From: Zopfochytrium polystomum
Lineage: Eukaryota; Chytridiomycota; Chytridiomycetes; Chytridiales; Chytridiaceae
Assembly (NCBI GenBank): GCA_025765615.1
Contig: JAIVFJ010000130.1
Location: forward strand, 62,001 to 126,000
Length of the DNA stretch: 64,000 nt
Direction: 5' to 3'
This document shows, piece after piece, positions 51,851 to 63,104 of the stretch; the first letter of the stretch is position 1, and the number at the start of each line of letters is the position of its first letter. Below the pieces are notes generated by a model. It did no database searches, was not told the DNA's origin, and saw nothing but the letters and a program-made list of their open reading frames with translations. The position numbers and the translations under genes are program-made.

Positions 51851-53825
51851 ATGGCGGACGAAGCAACCATTACCGGGTCGCCCGACTTCGCGGTAGTCCC
51901 TGAAACCATCGCCGCAAAGAGCGAGGCGCACGCCGTGGACGTCGACGTCGTCCACAACACCATCGTGCCGGGCATGTCGAACCTTCAATTCTACCTGATC
52001 TTCGTCGGTCTCAACGTTGCGGTTTTTCTTGCCGCGCTGGATCAGGTGCGTTGTCAACGAGCCCGTGTTTGTTCGTCGATTCCCTCATCTGTCGCACGCA
52101 CCCAACCCAAACCACCATATGCTCCCATCAGACCATCGTTTCCGTCGCTTTTCAAGCCATCGCCACCGAGTTCGCTGCGCAAGACCAGGTCGCCTGGGTC
52201 GCCACCGCCTATCTTCTCACATCAACTGCCTTCATTCCGTCGTACGGACAGCTGGCGGATATCTTTGGACGAAAGCCAACCTACCTCTTCGCCATTGCCG
52301 TCTTTGAAATTGGAAGCGCACTCTGCGGTGCAGCGAATAGCATGCCGGTGAGGGGTCATTGTTTTTCCACAAAGACGCAATTAGAAGGAGTAACACTCAC
52401 GCTACTCAGTTCCTGATTGTTGCTCGCGCCATCGCTGGTCTGGGAGGTGGCGGCATTTTCTCGCTCGTCATCATCATCATCTCCGACCTCGTTCCTCTTC
52501 GTGACCGTGCCAAGTGGACCGGCGTCATTGGTGCTGGCTTTGGCCTTGCCGCTGTTGCAGGTGATAAAGGTTCTGCTGGTTTGCAAGCTCGTGGCTTAAT
52601 TTCCCAACATGGTCACGACTCCACTCCACACACAGGTCCACTTCTCGGCGGCGTCTTCGTCGACCACGTATCCTGGCGCTGGGTCTTTTACATCAACCTT
52701 CCCCTCGGCGCCATCGCCATCATCGTCGTCACGCTCTTCCTGAACGTTAAAGTCAAACGCGCCGAAAACATGTGGGCAGAATTCAAGCGCCTCGACCTCC
52801 TCGGCACTTTCCTCCTCGTGACCGCCATCATTTGCATCCTCATCCCTCTCGAAGGAGGAGGCACGCAGTACGCGTGGGACTCGGCTGTCGTGAAGTCGCT
52901 GCTCCCAATTGGCGCTATCTTTGCGATTGCGTTTATCTGGGTGGAGATGAAAGTCGCCGAGCGCCCGATCGTTCCGATGCATTTGTTCAAGGACTCGAGG
53001 GTTGCGGCGACGTTTGCGACGGCATTCTTCTTTGGTGCTGCGTTCTACGGATTGGTGTTTTACGTCCCGCAGTGGTACCAGATTGTCAAGGGCGGTGAGT
53101 ATCAGAGGTTCTTCCCTCCACTGGCCAATCCAAAATTCAAACAAATCTATTCCAATTTTTTTTTTTTACTCGCAGACTCTGCCACCAGCGCCGGCGTCCG
53201 CACACTCCCTTTGATCGCCGGCCTAATCGTCTTTGGCATCAGCATCGGCCTCGTCTCCAGCAGCACCGGCCATGCGTGGCCCTTTATCCCCTTCGGCGCC
53301 GTCGTCATCGCCGTCTCATGCGTCCTCGTCAGCCTCCTCGACGAATCCAGCGAGCAGTGGAAACAAATCATCTTCCTGATCCTCGGCGGTATCGGCGCCG
53401 GCACCGCGCTCCAGATGATCGTCCTCGTCGGCCAGTTCTCCGTCACCGAGGAGCTGCTGTCGACCATGACCGCGCTGATCAACTTTTTCCAGACGATCGG
53501 CGCCGTGCTCGGGCTCGCTTCGTTCTCGGTCGCGTTCAACCAGAAGCTGCCCGGAAACGTGCATCAGAGCATTGTTGATAGCAACACGACGCTGCACTTT
53601 TTGGTCCCGGGCGTGACGGAGCAGACGTTGTTGTTGTCGCCGTCGCTGATTCGGCAGGTGCTCCCCGAGGACGAGTGGGGACCAGTGATTCATGGGTACG
53701 TCAAGACGCTGCAGCTCGTGTTTCAGATTGCGATTCCGTTCGGGGCGCTGTCGGCGGTGGCGTCGCTGTTCATGAAGAAGGAGCGACTGCCGTCGGGCGT
53801 CGAGATGCCCGTCGCATTCGGATAG
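51851..53825 (+). CDS. MFS multidrug-type transporter B (DHA2, 14 TM)
   Basis: Five exons: 51851..52045, 52132..52347, 52410..52560, 52636..53094 and 53176..53825, giving 556 residues. It has a short N-terminus (MADEATITGSPDF), then the same 14-TM DHA2 fold as gene A: IVSVAFQAIATEFAAQDQVA, DIFGRKP, ARAIAGLGGGGIFSL, PLLGGVFVDHVSWRWVFYIN, GVRTLPLIAGL and SLFMKKERLPSGVEMPVAF. Exons 2, 3 and 4 are identical in length to those of A and C (216, 151 and 459 nt). It is closer to C than to A, so B and C are the younger duplicates. Complete and without frame damage. Confidence 0.88.
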
Positions 53826-54276
53826 ACCAGTCGAGTGGACCTTTGGTGGGACCTCACTCTTTTTTTCTCCTTTCTATTGTTGTGGGTTGTTGTTGATTTC
53901 TCTTGATTTTGGGTCACTATTGCTAGTCGTTTTGTTTCTTCTTTGAACACTCTCGAGCGCCAAAATATCAGATTGCTTGACGGGGAGATCTTCCTGTCGG
54001 GTTCCTTTTTTTCTCGAGTGCGCGAGTCCCTTTTTTTTTCATCTCCTTACCTACATGTTTTGTTTGCCACAATCGCGGTTGAACTTCATATGAAAATATC
54101 ACTGTCACTGCCGTCACCTGACGCCGTAAATTGGAAACAAGCTGACCGCTGGGTAGGGTTCGTTGTTACGTGTTCAATTACCCAAATACAATAGAAGCTT
54201 ATGCAATACTCTCCAGGGGATTGTTAACACTGACGTATCCCACAAACCACCAAACCACCCTTGAACCAGAGGTAAG

Positions 54277-54310
54277 CGGACGGAACAATCAGTCCGCATC
54301 TTTCCGTCCG
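54277..54310. promoter_or_regulatory. inverted repeat CGGACGGAA-N16-TTCCGTCCG
   Basis: A perfect 9-bp inverted repeat 219 bp before the start of MFS gene C, with a third AGTCCGC half-site in the loop. Same core as upstream of A and B. Confidence 0.55.
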
Positions 54311-54528
54311 TAGAATTTTCCGCTTTTTGCAATGTTTTTGGACGGAGTGAGCTTGACCCATGACTCAGTGTGGTTTGAGCCGCAAGTCAACATCCCGAGA
54401 CCTTTACATACATATTCCTTCACTCTCATTCTTTGTTCCAGCGAATCTTTCTGCAGCACAGCATTCTATAGCTTCCCCCCCCCCAGCCTCCCTACCAGCT
54501 CAGCCTCCCTACCGCACCCCGCATCCAC

Positions 54529-56538
54529 ATGACAGACGAAGAAACCATCGCCGGGTCCAACGCGGCGGTAGCCCCGGAAGTCATCACCCCAAAGAGGGAG
54601 ACAGCGCAAGCGGTGGACGTGGACGTCGTCCACAACACCATCGTTCCGGGCATGTCGAACCTTCAATTCTACTTGGTTTTTCTTGGCCTCAACGTCGCCG
54701 TATTTCTTGCGGCGCTAGATCAGGTGCAGTTGGTGAGCTGTCAGGGCGGCGGCCCAGCTTCCATTCCCAGCGCATTCATTTGTCTTGTTTGGCCCCTACT
54801 CCGGCGAACACCCCTTCCTCCCAAACAGACAATCGTCTCGGTCGCTTTTCAAGCCATCGCCACCGAGTTCGCTGCGCAGGACCAAGTCGCATGGGTCGCC
54901 ACTGCCTACCTTCTGACGTCGACCGCTTTCATTCCGTCGTATGGTCAGCTGGCGGACATCTTCGGGCGCAAGCCAACCTACCTATTCGCCATCATCACCT
55001 TTGAGATCGGGAGTGCGCTCTGCGGTGCAGCGAATAGCATGCCGGTAAGGAAATGTCTTGCTGTTCCACAAACATTGCATGAGAAGGGAGACTGACACTC
55101 TGCCAACCCCAGTTCCTCATTGTTGCTCGCGCCATCGCCGGTCTGGGAGGCGGCGGCATTTTCTCCCTCGTCATCATCATTATCTCTGACCTCGTCCCTC
55201 TTCGTGACCGTGCCAAGTGGACTGGAGTCATTGGTGCTGGCTTCGGTCTTGCCGCTGTTGCAGGTATTATGTTTTAGCTCTTTTGGTTGTGAACTTGCAG
55301 CACACTGACAGGACGTTCACCAATCCTAATCCACGCACAGGTCCACTTCTCGGCGGCGTCTTCGTCGACCACGTCTCCTGGCGCTGGGTCTTTTACATCA
55401 ACCTTCCCCTCGGCGCCATCGCCATCATCGTCGTCACCCTCTTCCTGAACGTCAAGGTTCGTCGCGCCGAAAACATGTGGGCAGAGCTCAAGCGCCTAGA
55501 TCTCCTCGGCACATTTCTCCTCGTGGCTGCCATCATTTGCATTCTCATTCCGCTGGAAGGCGGCGGGACGCAGTACGCTTGGGACTCGACGATCGTAAAG
55601 ACGCTGTTCCCGATCGGAGCTGTCTTTGTTGTTGCATTTATTTGGGTGGAGGTGAAAGTCGCGGAGCGCCCGATCGTCCCGATGCATTTGTTCAAGGACT
55701 CTCGCGTCGCAGCAACATTCCTGTCTGCGTTCTTCTTTGGGGCTGCTTTCTACGGTTTGATCTTTTACGTCCCGCAGTGGTACCAGATTGTCAGAGGCGG
55801 TAAGTGTCAACGCTGTGCATAGTCCAGTGGGCAGGTCCAATTCGCAAGTCCGGCTGCCTAACTGCGTTGTTCTTCAATTTTTCGCAGACACGGCCACCAG
55901 CGCCGGCGTCCGCACACTCCCTCTAATCGCCGGCCTCATCATCTTCGGCATCGGTGTCGGCCTCCTCTCTAGCAGCACAGGCTACGCATGGCCATTCATT
56001 CCCTACCGGCGCGGTCATCATCACCGTCTCCTGCGTCCTCATCAGCCTCCTCGACGAATCCAGCGAGCAATGGAAACAAATCATCTTCCTGATCCTCGGC
56101 GGCGCTGGCGCGGGCCTCTCGCTCCAAATGACCGTGCTCGTCGGCCAATTCTCCGTCGCCGAAGAGCTGCTGTCGACCATGACGGCGCTGATAAACTTTT
56201 TCCAGATTATCGGCGCCGTGCTCGGACTCGCTTCGTTCTCTGTCGCGTTCAACCAGAAGCTTCCAGGCAACGTGCACCAAAGCATCGTCGACCACAACAC
56301 GACGCTGCACTTTTTGGTCCCCGGCGTGACGGAGCAGACGCTGCTGCTGTCGCCGTCGCTTATAAGGCAGGTGTTGCCAGAGAACGAGTGGGGGCCGGTG
56401 ATCCACGGGTACGTCAAAACGCTGCAGCTGGTATTTCAGATTGCGATTCCTTTTGCGGCTTTGTCGGCAGTGGCGTCGCTGTTCATGAAGAAGGAGCGGC
56501 TGCCGTCGGGCGTCGAGATGCCCGTCGCGTTTGGATAG
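54529..56538 (+). CDS. MFS multidrug-type transporter C (DHA2, 14 TM), one-base frameshift
   Basis: Five exons: 54529..54723, 54829..55044, 55113..55263, 55341..55799 and 55888..56538. Family motifs and exon lengths match gene B, except that the last exon is 651 nt instead of 650. The surplus base lies in CCCTACCGG at 56001-56009, after YAWPFIP. Removing one C restores GAVIITVSCVLISLLDESSE and the rest to PSGVEMPVAFG. As written, the product would lose its last four helices. One surplus base in an otherwise clean gene may be an assembly error; RNA or reads would tell. Confidence 0.8.
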
Positions 56539-56645
56539 ACGAGTCGAGTCGAACGGGCCTTTATGAGACTTTTCTATATTTTCCTCTTATTGTTGTGGGT
56601 TGTTGTTGCTTTCTTTGTTTGGTTTTGAATGTTTGTGGATCCAAT

Positions 56646-56647
<2 letters not shown>

Positions 56648-56676
<29 letters not shown>
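56648..56676 (+). repeat. T29 homopolymer
   Basis: An uninterrupted run of 29 T, 110 bp after the stop of MFS gene C. A similar T30 run precedes gene B. It may be the poly(A) relic of a minus-strand retrosequence, but no element is seen next to it. Confidence 0.8.
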
Positions 56677-57357
56677 GGAAACCTTCAGAGCGTGAAGCCG
56701 AACAGTATGTAAAACATACCTCACCCAGACCAGAAGTCTGATCTTCCTTGCGCTTTCTCTTTTCCATGTCCCATATCCAATCATTCACATCCACAGCACA
56801 AAAATTCATCTGAAATTTAATTATCGCTGTTTCCACCCGACCTTTCCAGCAACAAGCCGAAAGCATCAGTGACACGCTGCCTGTTTGCGCGTGTCTCGCC
56901 CTGCAATTGCGCCCAAGGAAAAAGTCGGCGGGGCTGGAGAGAGCTCAACGTCGTCGAATGACGTCGCATCCATTGCTCTAAGTAAACAGCAAAAAATGCC
57001 TGTTGCGGTGTTTGCGGATGTGTTGCCCTTACTGTTTCTCAAAGAGGAAACGCTCCCGTCAAGCGCGGAACCTAAAACTTCGGAGGCATTGGTGGAATTT
57101 TTTGCGTTCACCGAGAAGAGCCAAAAACGGAAGCGCAGCCATCGGGAATCACGTGGTGGCCAGTGTGTGGCCAAAAAAAGCCCGCAAGCCGAGCCTGCTT
57201 TTCATGCAACGTCCGCCATTCAATGCACTGTCTGTTGTTCGGTCACGCGCCAAGCAAGGAAGCTCCGTCAAACACCCACCCATCGACAGAAACAGAGGAC
57301 CATTGAAAGTTCGACGGTGAGAGCCGAAAACTCAACTAGAAAAAAGTACTTTCGCTA
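56677..57357. other. intergenic before GH1 gene A, with an unassigned 157-codon ORF (56885-57358)
   Basis: An open plus frame ends at TAA overlapping the GH1 A start codon (CTAATGG). Its composition (Ser, Lys, Arg; no domain) is not convincing. The last about 20 bp before the ATG (AAAAAAGTACTTTCGC) recur before the GH1 pseudogene at 63.1 kb, so this promoter was duplicated with the gene. Confidence 0.4.
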
Positions 57358-59194
57358 ATGGCGTGCCTCGCAAGGCGGACAACCCTTCTTCCTTCCGCCG
57401 CTGCCTCCGCCATCGCCAGCGCCATGATCATGGCGGCACTGGCGATGGCCGTGGCCGCAGCACCGCACGAAAGGACCAACCACACGACGGCGGTGACGAC
57501 GACTGCACGTGGTTTCACCTTCCGCTCCATGCCGACAGACCGGTACGCCGCGCCACTGCCTTCGCCGTTGACGCAGCCTCAATACGCTCCACACTACGCA
57601 CAAGCAAAAACTCTCCTTCCAGCGGATGTGACCTACACCACCTACGCGCTCGCCACAGCCACTCCCACGCCAAATGATAACGATCGTTATGGGCAGAGCG
57701 CATACAACGCTATGTGGTCCGGCACGACGTACGCCAGCGCTCTGCCGTTCACAACTGTTGTGACGGCGGCGACGCCCTTGCCTTCTTCCGAGCTTGTCTA
57801 CCCGCCGCCACTACCCGCGCGAGCTGCTTCACCGGCGAATGGGCTCAAGTTCCCGAAAGACTTTATCTGGGGCGTGGCGGGCAGCGCTTGGCAGTCGGAG
57901 GGCGGCCTGCAGTTTGGCGGACGCGGGCCCTCGTCGATCGATCTCACCGGTACAACAAAGAACGCAGACGCAAATGTCGCCGACATGCACTACTTCTTGT
58001 ACCGCCAGGACATTGCTCGCCTGGCCGCCCTCGGCGTACCGACGTACTCCTTCTCGATCTCGTGGCCCCGCGTCGTACCGTTCGGCGTTGCAAACTCACC
58101 CATCAACGAAGAAGCATTGGCACACTACGACGACGTCATCAACGCTTGCGTGGAATACGGTGTCACCCCGGTCGTCACCATGTTTCACTTTGACTCTCCA
58201 GTCGGCGTCCTGTCGAACCTCACCGCCCTCCCCGACACCTTTTTATACTACGCGCAGCAAGTCATGGCCCGCTACGGCGACCGCGTGCCAGTGTGGATCA
58301 CGATGAACGAGCCAAACCTCCTCGGCTTTTTCCTCCCGGAGCTGGACTACAACCTCTACGCCGCGCTGCTGCGTGCCCACGCCAAGGTGTACCGCTGGTA
58401 CAAGGACGTCCTCAAGGGCACCGGCCTCGTCACGTTCAAGCTCGCGAACTTGGCCTCGGTGCCGCTCGACACCTCCAACCCCGACGACGTCGCGGCGGCC
58501 CTCCGCGCCCAAGAGTTCTCCGTCGGCATCATGTCGCGGCCCGTCTTCCTCGGCGAGCAGATCCCCTCCGTGGTCCTCACCACCCCAGGCCTCGCCATCT
58601 CCCCGCTCTCCGCCGACGACCTCGCCCTCGTCCACGGCACCGCCGACTTTTACGCAGTCGACGCCTACGTCGCGCAGTTCGCCTCCGCCCCGCCCGCCGG
58701 CTACGCCGCCTGCGCCGCAAACAAGTCCGACCCGCTGTGGCCGTCGTGCGCCGTGCAAGGCAACGTGCAGAAGAACGGCTGGCTGATGGGACCGGCGTCG
58801 AACGCGTACCCGATGATCGCGCCGCAGTACGTGCGCGAGCAGATCGGGTACGTGTGGGAAACCTACCGACCCGCCGGCGGAGTCATGGTCACAGAGTTTG
58901 GGTTTCCCGTTGCCGCAGAGTCGACGCTGCCGCTCGCTAAGCAAGCTGATGGATTTCGATCGGTCAATGTACTTTGTCAACTTTTTGAGCGAGCTGCTGC
59001 GCGCGGTGCACCACGATGGAGTCAAGTTGATTGGCGCGCTGGCGTGGAGCGTCCTCGACAACAACGAGTTTGGTAGCTACGCCGACCAGTACGGGCTGCA
59101 GTATGTCAATAGGTCGAGCCCAGGTCTCGAGAGGCGCTTCAAGCGCAGCTTCTTTGACATTGTTGACTTTTTCCACGAGCACGTTGAGAAGTGA
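57358..59194 (+). CDS. secreted glycoside hydrolase family 1 protein A (beta-glucosidase-like), one-base frameshift
   Basis: A single exon, 611 codons once one surplus base is discounted. A signal peptide (AIASAMIMAALAMAVAAAPH) is followed by a Thr/Pro/Tyr-rich region of about 130 residues and then the GH1 barrel: FIWGVAGSAWQSEGGLQFGG (N-terminal GH1 signature), YSFSISWPRVVPFG, TMNEPN near residue 316 (acid/base Glu) and VTEFGFPV near 512 (nucleophile Glu; the family usually has TENG). The end is ALAWSVLDNNEFGSYADQYG and RRFKRSFFDIVDFFHEHVEK. The surplus A lies in AAGCAAGCTGATGG at about 58939-58946; copy B reads AAGCAGCTGATGG. Probable extracellular beta-glycosidase. First of three tandem copies. 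Confidence 0.85.
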
Positions 59195-59711
59195 GGTACA
59201 TGACGATTCCGTTTGCCGTTTTGCGAAAGGTGAAAGCTCAAATCTTCTCCTTATTCGATTATGCACTGTTGGTCTCTTCCTTGTTTTCAATCTGCCACCC
59301 TCTTCCTGTGTTACAATGATCTCTTCCGCTGCAAAGCCAAAATGCTTCGCTGTTTGTAGTTTCTCCCAATGTGAATAATACGTCCGAGTCCCCTCCATTA
59401 CATCATGTTCATTAGTGATGTATTCTCACTGGCCATAAACAACTTCGAGTGCGAAAGTGAAAACCTGGCGAATTCTTTGAGAAACGGGCCAAGCACACAA
59501 CAATCAGCACACACACCAAGCAGCCAAAGGCGTTTCAAAGCGAAAAGTGCCCAACAACGAAAAAAAGAAGAAGCAAGAGCAAAGACGGCCGCACAATGAC
59601 AACTTGTTGGCTTCGCCATGGTGGTGGCTTTTTGTCTCCAGGAAATCGGAGGGTTTTTTTGACGTTTCGGTCGGGGGTCGGACTGGTCGGAACTTCCTTA
59701 AAGGGACTACC

Positions 59712-59797
<86 letters not shown>

Positions 59798-59957
59798 GGA
59801 AGGAAAGCCCAATGCCGAAGAAGATCGATCGTGAATTGCAGCGTGTCACGCGCCCACCCTAGTTGTGAACAGCCGCCAAAAACAAACAGGAAGAGAGAGA
59901 GAGAGAGAAAGAGAGAGAAACAAAAACTCACTCTCATAACCGCGCTGCTCCCCAGAG
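59195..59957. other. intergenic between GH1 A and B, mostly promoter of B
   Basis: Contains the large GA tract (59713-59795) and a smaller one (59893-59918). No gene is recognised. Confidence 0.5.
59713..59795 (+). repeat. (GA)n microsatellite, about 83 bp
   Basis: Nearly pure GA dinucleotide with one break (GAGGAGAG near 59764), 160-245 bp upstream of GH1 gene B. It is the longest of several promoter-proximal GA/CT tracts in the window. Confidence 0.9.
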
Positions 59958-61785
59958 ATGCTTCCGAATCTGCGCCTCATCCTTCCCGCCCTCGCCGTCG
60001 TCCCGGCTCTGGCTCTCGCCGACACCGCGGCCCCGGCCCCGCACGAAAAGTCCAACCACACCGCGATCGTGACCCACACGCGTGGTGGCTTCACGTACCG
60101 CTCGACGCCGCCGGATCGGTTCGCCATACCCCTGCCGTCGCCATTGTCCCAGCCGCAGTACGCCCCGCACTATGCACAGGCGAAAACCCTACTCCCGACG
60201 ACGGTGACCTACACCACGTACGCGCTCACCACTGCGACTCCCGCGCCAACTGACAACTACCCTTACGGCCAGAGCGCCTACAATGCGCTGTGGGCCGGCA
60301 CAACGTACCCGAACGCTTTGCCGTTCACAACGACCGCGGCTGCAACCCCCCTGCCGTCCTCGGAGCTCGTCTTCCCGCCGCCCCTGCCGGGTCGCGCCGC
60401 TTCCCCAGCCGACGGCCTCAAGTTTCCAAAGGAATTTATGTGGGGTGTCGCGGGTAGCGCGTGGCAGGTGGAAGGCGGCCTGCAGTTTGGCGGTCGTGGT
60501 CCCGCGACGCTCGACGCCCTCGGCGCGGGACTAGCCGGCGGGCCTGGCTCTCCGAGTGACGCTAACGTGGCCGACATGCACTACTTCCTGTACCGCCAAG
60601 ACATTGCTCGCCTCGCGGCGCTTGGTGTCCCGACGTACTCCTTCTCCATTTCTTGGGCCCGCGTCGTTCCCTTTGGCGTCGCTAACTCACCCGTGAACGA
60701 GGAAGCCCTGGCCCACTACGAAGACGTCATCAACACCTGCGTGCAGTACGGCGTCACCCCCGTCGTGACCTTGCTCCACCTGGACCCACCCGTCCGAGCC
60801 TTTGAGAACCTGACGGCGCTACCAGACCACTTCCTGTACTACGCGCAGCAAGTTATGGCCCGCTACGGCGACCCGCGTGCCCGTGTGGTTCACCCTGAAC
60901 GAGCCAAACAACGCCGTGCCGTACATCAGCCCGGACTACAACGTCTTTGCCGCGCAACTCCGCGCCCACGCCATGGTGTACCGCTGGTACAAGGACGTGC
61001 TGAAGGGCACCGGCCGCATCTCGTTCAAGGTCTCCAACCTCCTCGCGGTGCCGCTCGACACCTCCAACCCTGACGACGTCGCCGCCGCGCTCCGCTACCA
61101 AGAGTTTGTCGCCGGCGTCATGTCACGCCCCGTCTTTCTCGGCGAGCAGATCCCCTCCGTCGTACTCAACACCCCCGGTCTCTCCATCTCCCCACTCTCC
61201 GCTGAGGATCTCGCCCTAATCAAGGGGACCGCCGACTTTTTCGCCTTTGATCCGTACGTCGCTCAGTTCGCCACGGCGCCTCCGAACGGCTGCGCGGCCT
61301 GCGCCGCCAACAAATCTGACCCGCTCTGGCCGTCGTGCGTCGAGCTGAGCTACGTGCAGCGCAACGGCTGGCTGATCGGCGCCGCATCCAACTCGTACCC
61401 GCATATCGCGCCGCAGTACGTCCGCGAGCAGCTCGGGTACGTCTGGAAGACGTACGGGCAGCCTGCCGGAGGCGTCATGATCACCGAGTTTGGGCTCCCT
61501 GTGACAGCAGAGTCGACTCTGCCGCTCGCAAAGCAGCTGATGGACTTTGACCGGTCCATGTACTACGTCAACTTTTTGGCCGAGACGCTGCGCGCGGTGC
61601 ACCACGACGGGGTGAAAGTGATTGGGGCGCTGGCGTGGAGTTTTTTGGACAACAACGAGTTTGGGAGTTACGCCGACCAGTACGGGCTGCAGTACGTTAA
61701 CAGGACGAGCCCTGCCCTCGAGAGGCGCTTTAAGCGCAGCATTTTCGACTTTGTCGACTTTTTCCACCAGCACGTTGAGAAGTGA
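59958..61785 (+). CDS. secreted glycoside hydrolase family 1 protein B, one-base frameshift
   Basis: A single exon; 1828 nt is one base over a codon multiple. A signal peptide (LILPALAVVPALALADTA) is followed by a Thr/Pro-rich segment, then GH1 motifs FMWGVAGSAWQVEGGLQFGG, YSFSISWARVVPFG, TLNEPN (acid/base) and ITEFGLPV (nucleophile), ending FDFVDFFHQHVEK. The frame breaks at GGCGACCCGCGTG (60869-60881). Copy A has GGCGACCGCGTG, so one C is surplus. Without it the frame passes cleanly into RVPVWFTLNEPN. Very similar to copy A over the whole length. Likely functional if the extra base is an error. Confidence 0.85.
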
Positions 61786-63104
61786 GCGACTGCCGTCTTC
61801 AAGTTGTTTATTGTTCCCCGCACTGTGAATATTACGTTTGCCCGCCAGTTGAAAATCTTCCACCCGTGACCTATTTGCAACTACCGCACCTCTTTACCTT
61901 GTACCAAATGATCTCTTCTTGCTTTGGCTTTTATGGTGTGTTTCCTTTTTCTGCTCATCCCTGCCGAGGCACCTCTGACTGAGCCGCGAAATAGATTCTG
62001 CCATCCCCAAATCGCGATTACACTAGTGCGCCGATTTCAGGTCACCCCGGTAACGTTGAGAACCCAAACCCTGAACGGTTTGACTTTTGGCAATTCTTTT
62101 TTTTAGCGTTCAGTTTTGGGGGCCAGCGTTTTAAAATTGAAACCAAGCACGCGACACACGCCCAGGGCCTGGTAGCGCGTCGGCGCGTTCCGGACGTTGA
62201 GTGCAGCGTTGTGGACGGCGGTGGCGAGGACGAGGTGGCGGTGGACGTTGTGTTGGCGAGCGCGGCTCTGGCGGCAATGATGCGGGCAAAAATGGCGCCG
62301 CCGTGGCAGTTGGCCCTGCCGGCGCAGCAGCCTCGGCGATGGTGGTGCGCCGTCATCTGTGCTACGCGATATCGCTTGGAGCGCCCGAATTGTTTTTCGG
62401 TGAATGGGGGGGAGGATTCACGATCCTGTTGGCTTGCGACGTACATGAAGACAAAGCTCACGCGTCCTACACTATGCCCATCAACGCCAAATTGGCCCGC
62501 CACTACGACGCTGATGCTGCCACAATCGGCGACGGCCGCGGCCCAGAGAATTGGGTTTTTGTGGATTACAGCTACTGGCACGCGGTGAATTATCCACTAT
62601 CGGACTACGACTCATTGGACAGCGAAGACCACCACCTCCACAAATGCATATCTTGAATATGTGTATGTGCCTCAATCATTTGTTTCAGTGATTTGCTTGT
62701 TTAGTCGGCTGTACACGGCTGGGCCCGCCTGTATCTTTACCTGTACATAGGTCTCTACCATCAGTGAATACATCATTATTAGCAGTACAAACACAGATTG
62801 GAATCTGCTTTTTCGAGGAACTGCGAAGCCTGCGTCTGTCGTTCCTTACAGGCAGCTATGGCTGCACAACTCGAAGTCTTGTGCCTGTCCATCATGAGTT
62901 GAAGAACGGCCTATCCCTGTTCGCAGCTGTTGCCATCGTTTTTTGGAGCTGCCGTCACGCCTTTTCGAACCATTTGCAGTGACGATTTCTAACTTCCTGG
63001 TATCACCCGACAAGGTTCGGGCCGCAGACAAAATCGGCCTTGTTTTTCGAAGATTGCCCGAATCCTGGACTGGGTTGGGGGTGTAGAAAAAAGTACTTTC
63101 GCAA
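61786..63104. other. intergenic region with a doubtful 151-codon ORF (62201-62656)
   Basis: The plus ORF 62201-62656 has a low-complexity Gly/Arg N-terminus and a more protein-like end (GRGPENWVFVDYSYWHAVNY) but no known domain. An overlapping 179-codon minus ORF (62581..62042) is equally unsupported. The last about 20 bp before 63105 repeat the GH1 A promoter. Confidence 0.35.

Noticed and set aside
56885..57358. 157-codon ORF ending at the GH1 A start codon
   Set aside because: No domain, poor composition, and overlap of its stop with the ATG of a strong gene; treated as 5' flanking sequence.
62042..62656. Overlapping ORFs on both strands in the GH1 B-C interval
   Set aside because: Neither has a recognisable domain and they overlap each other; not enough to call a gene.
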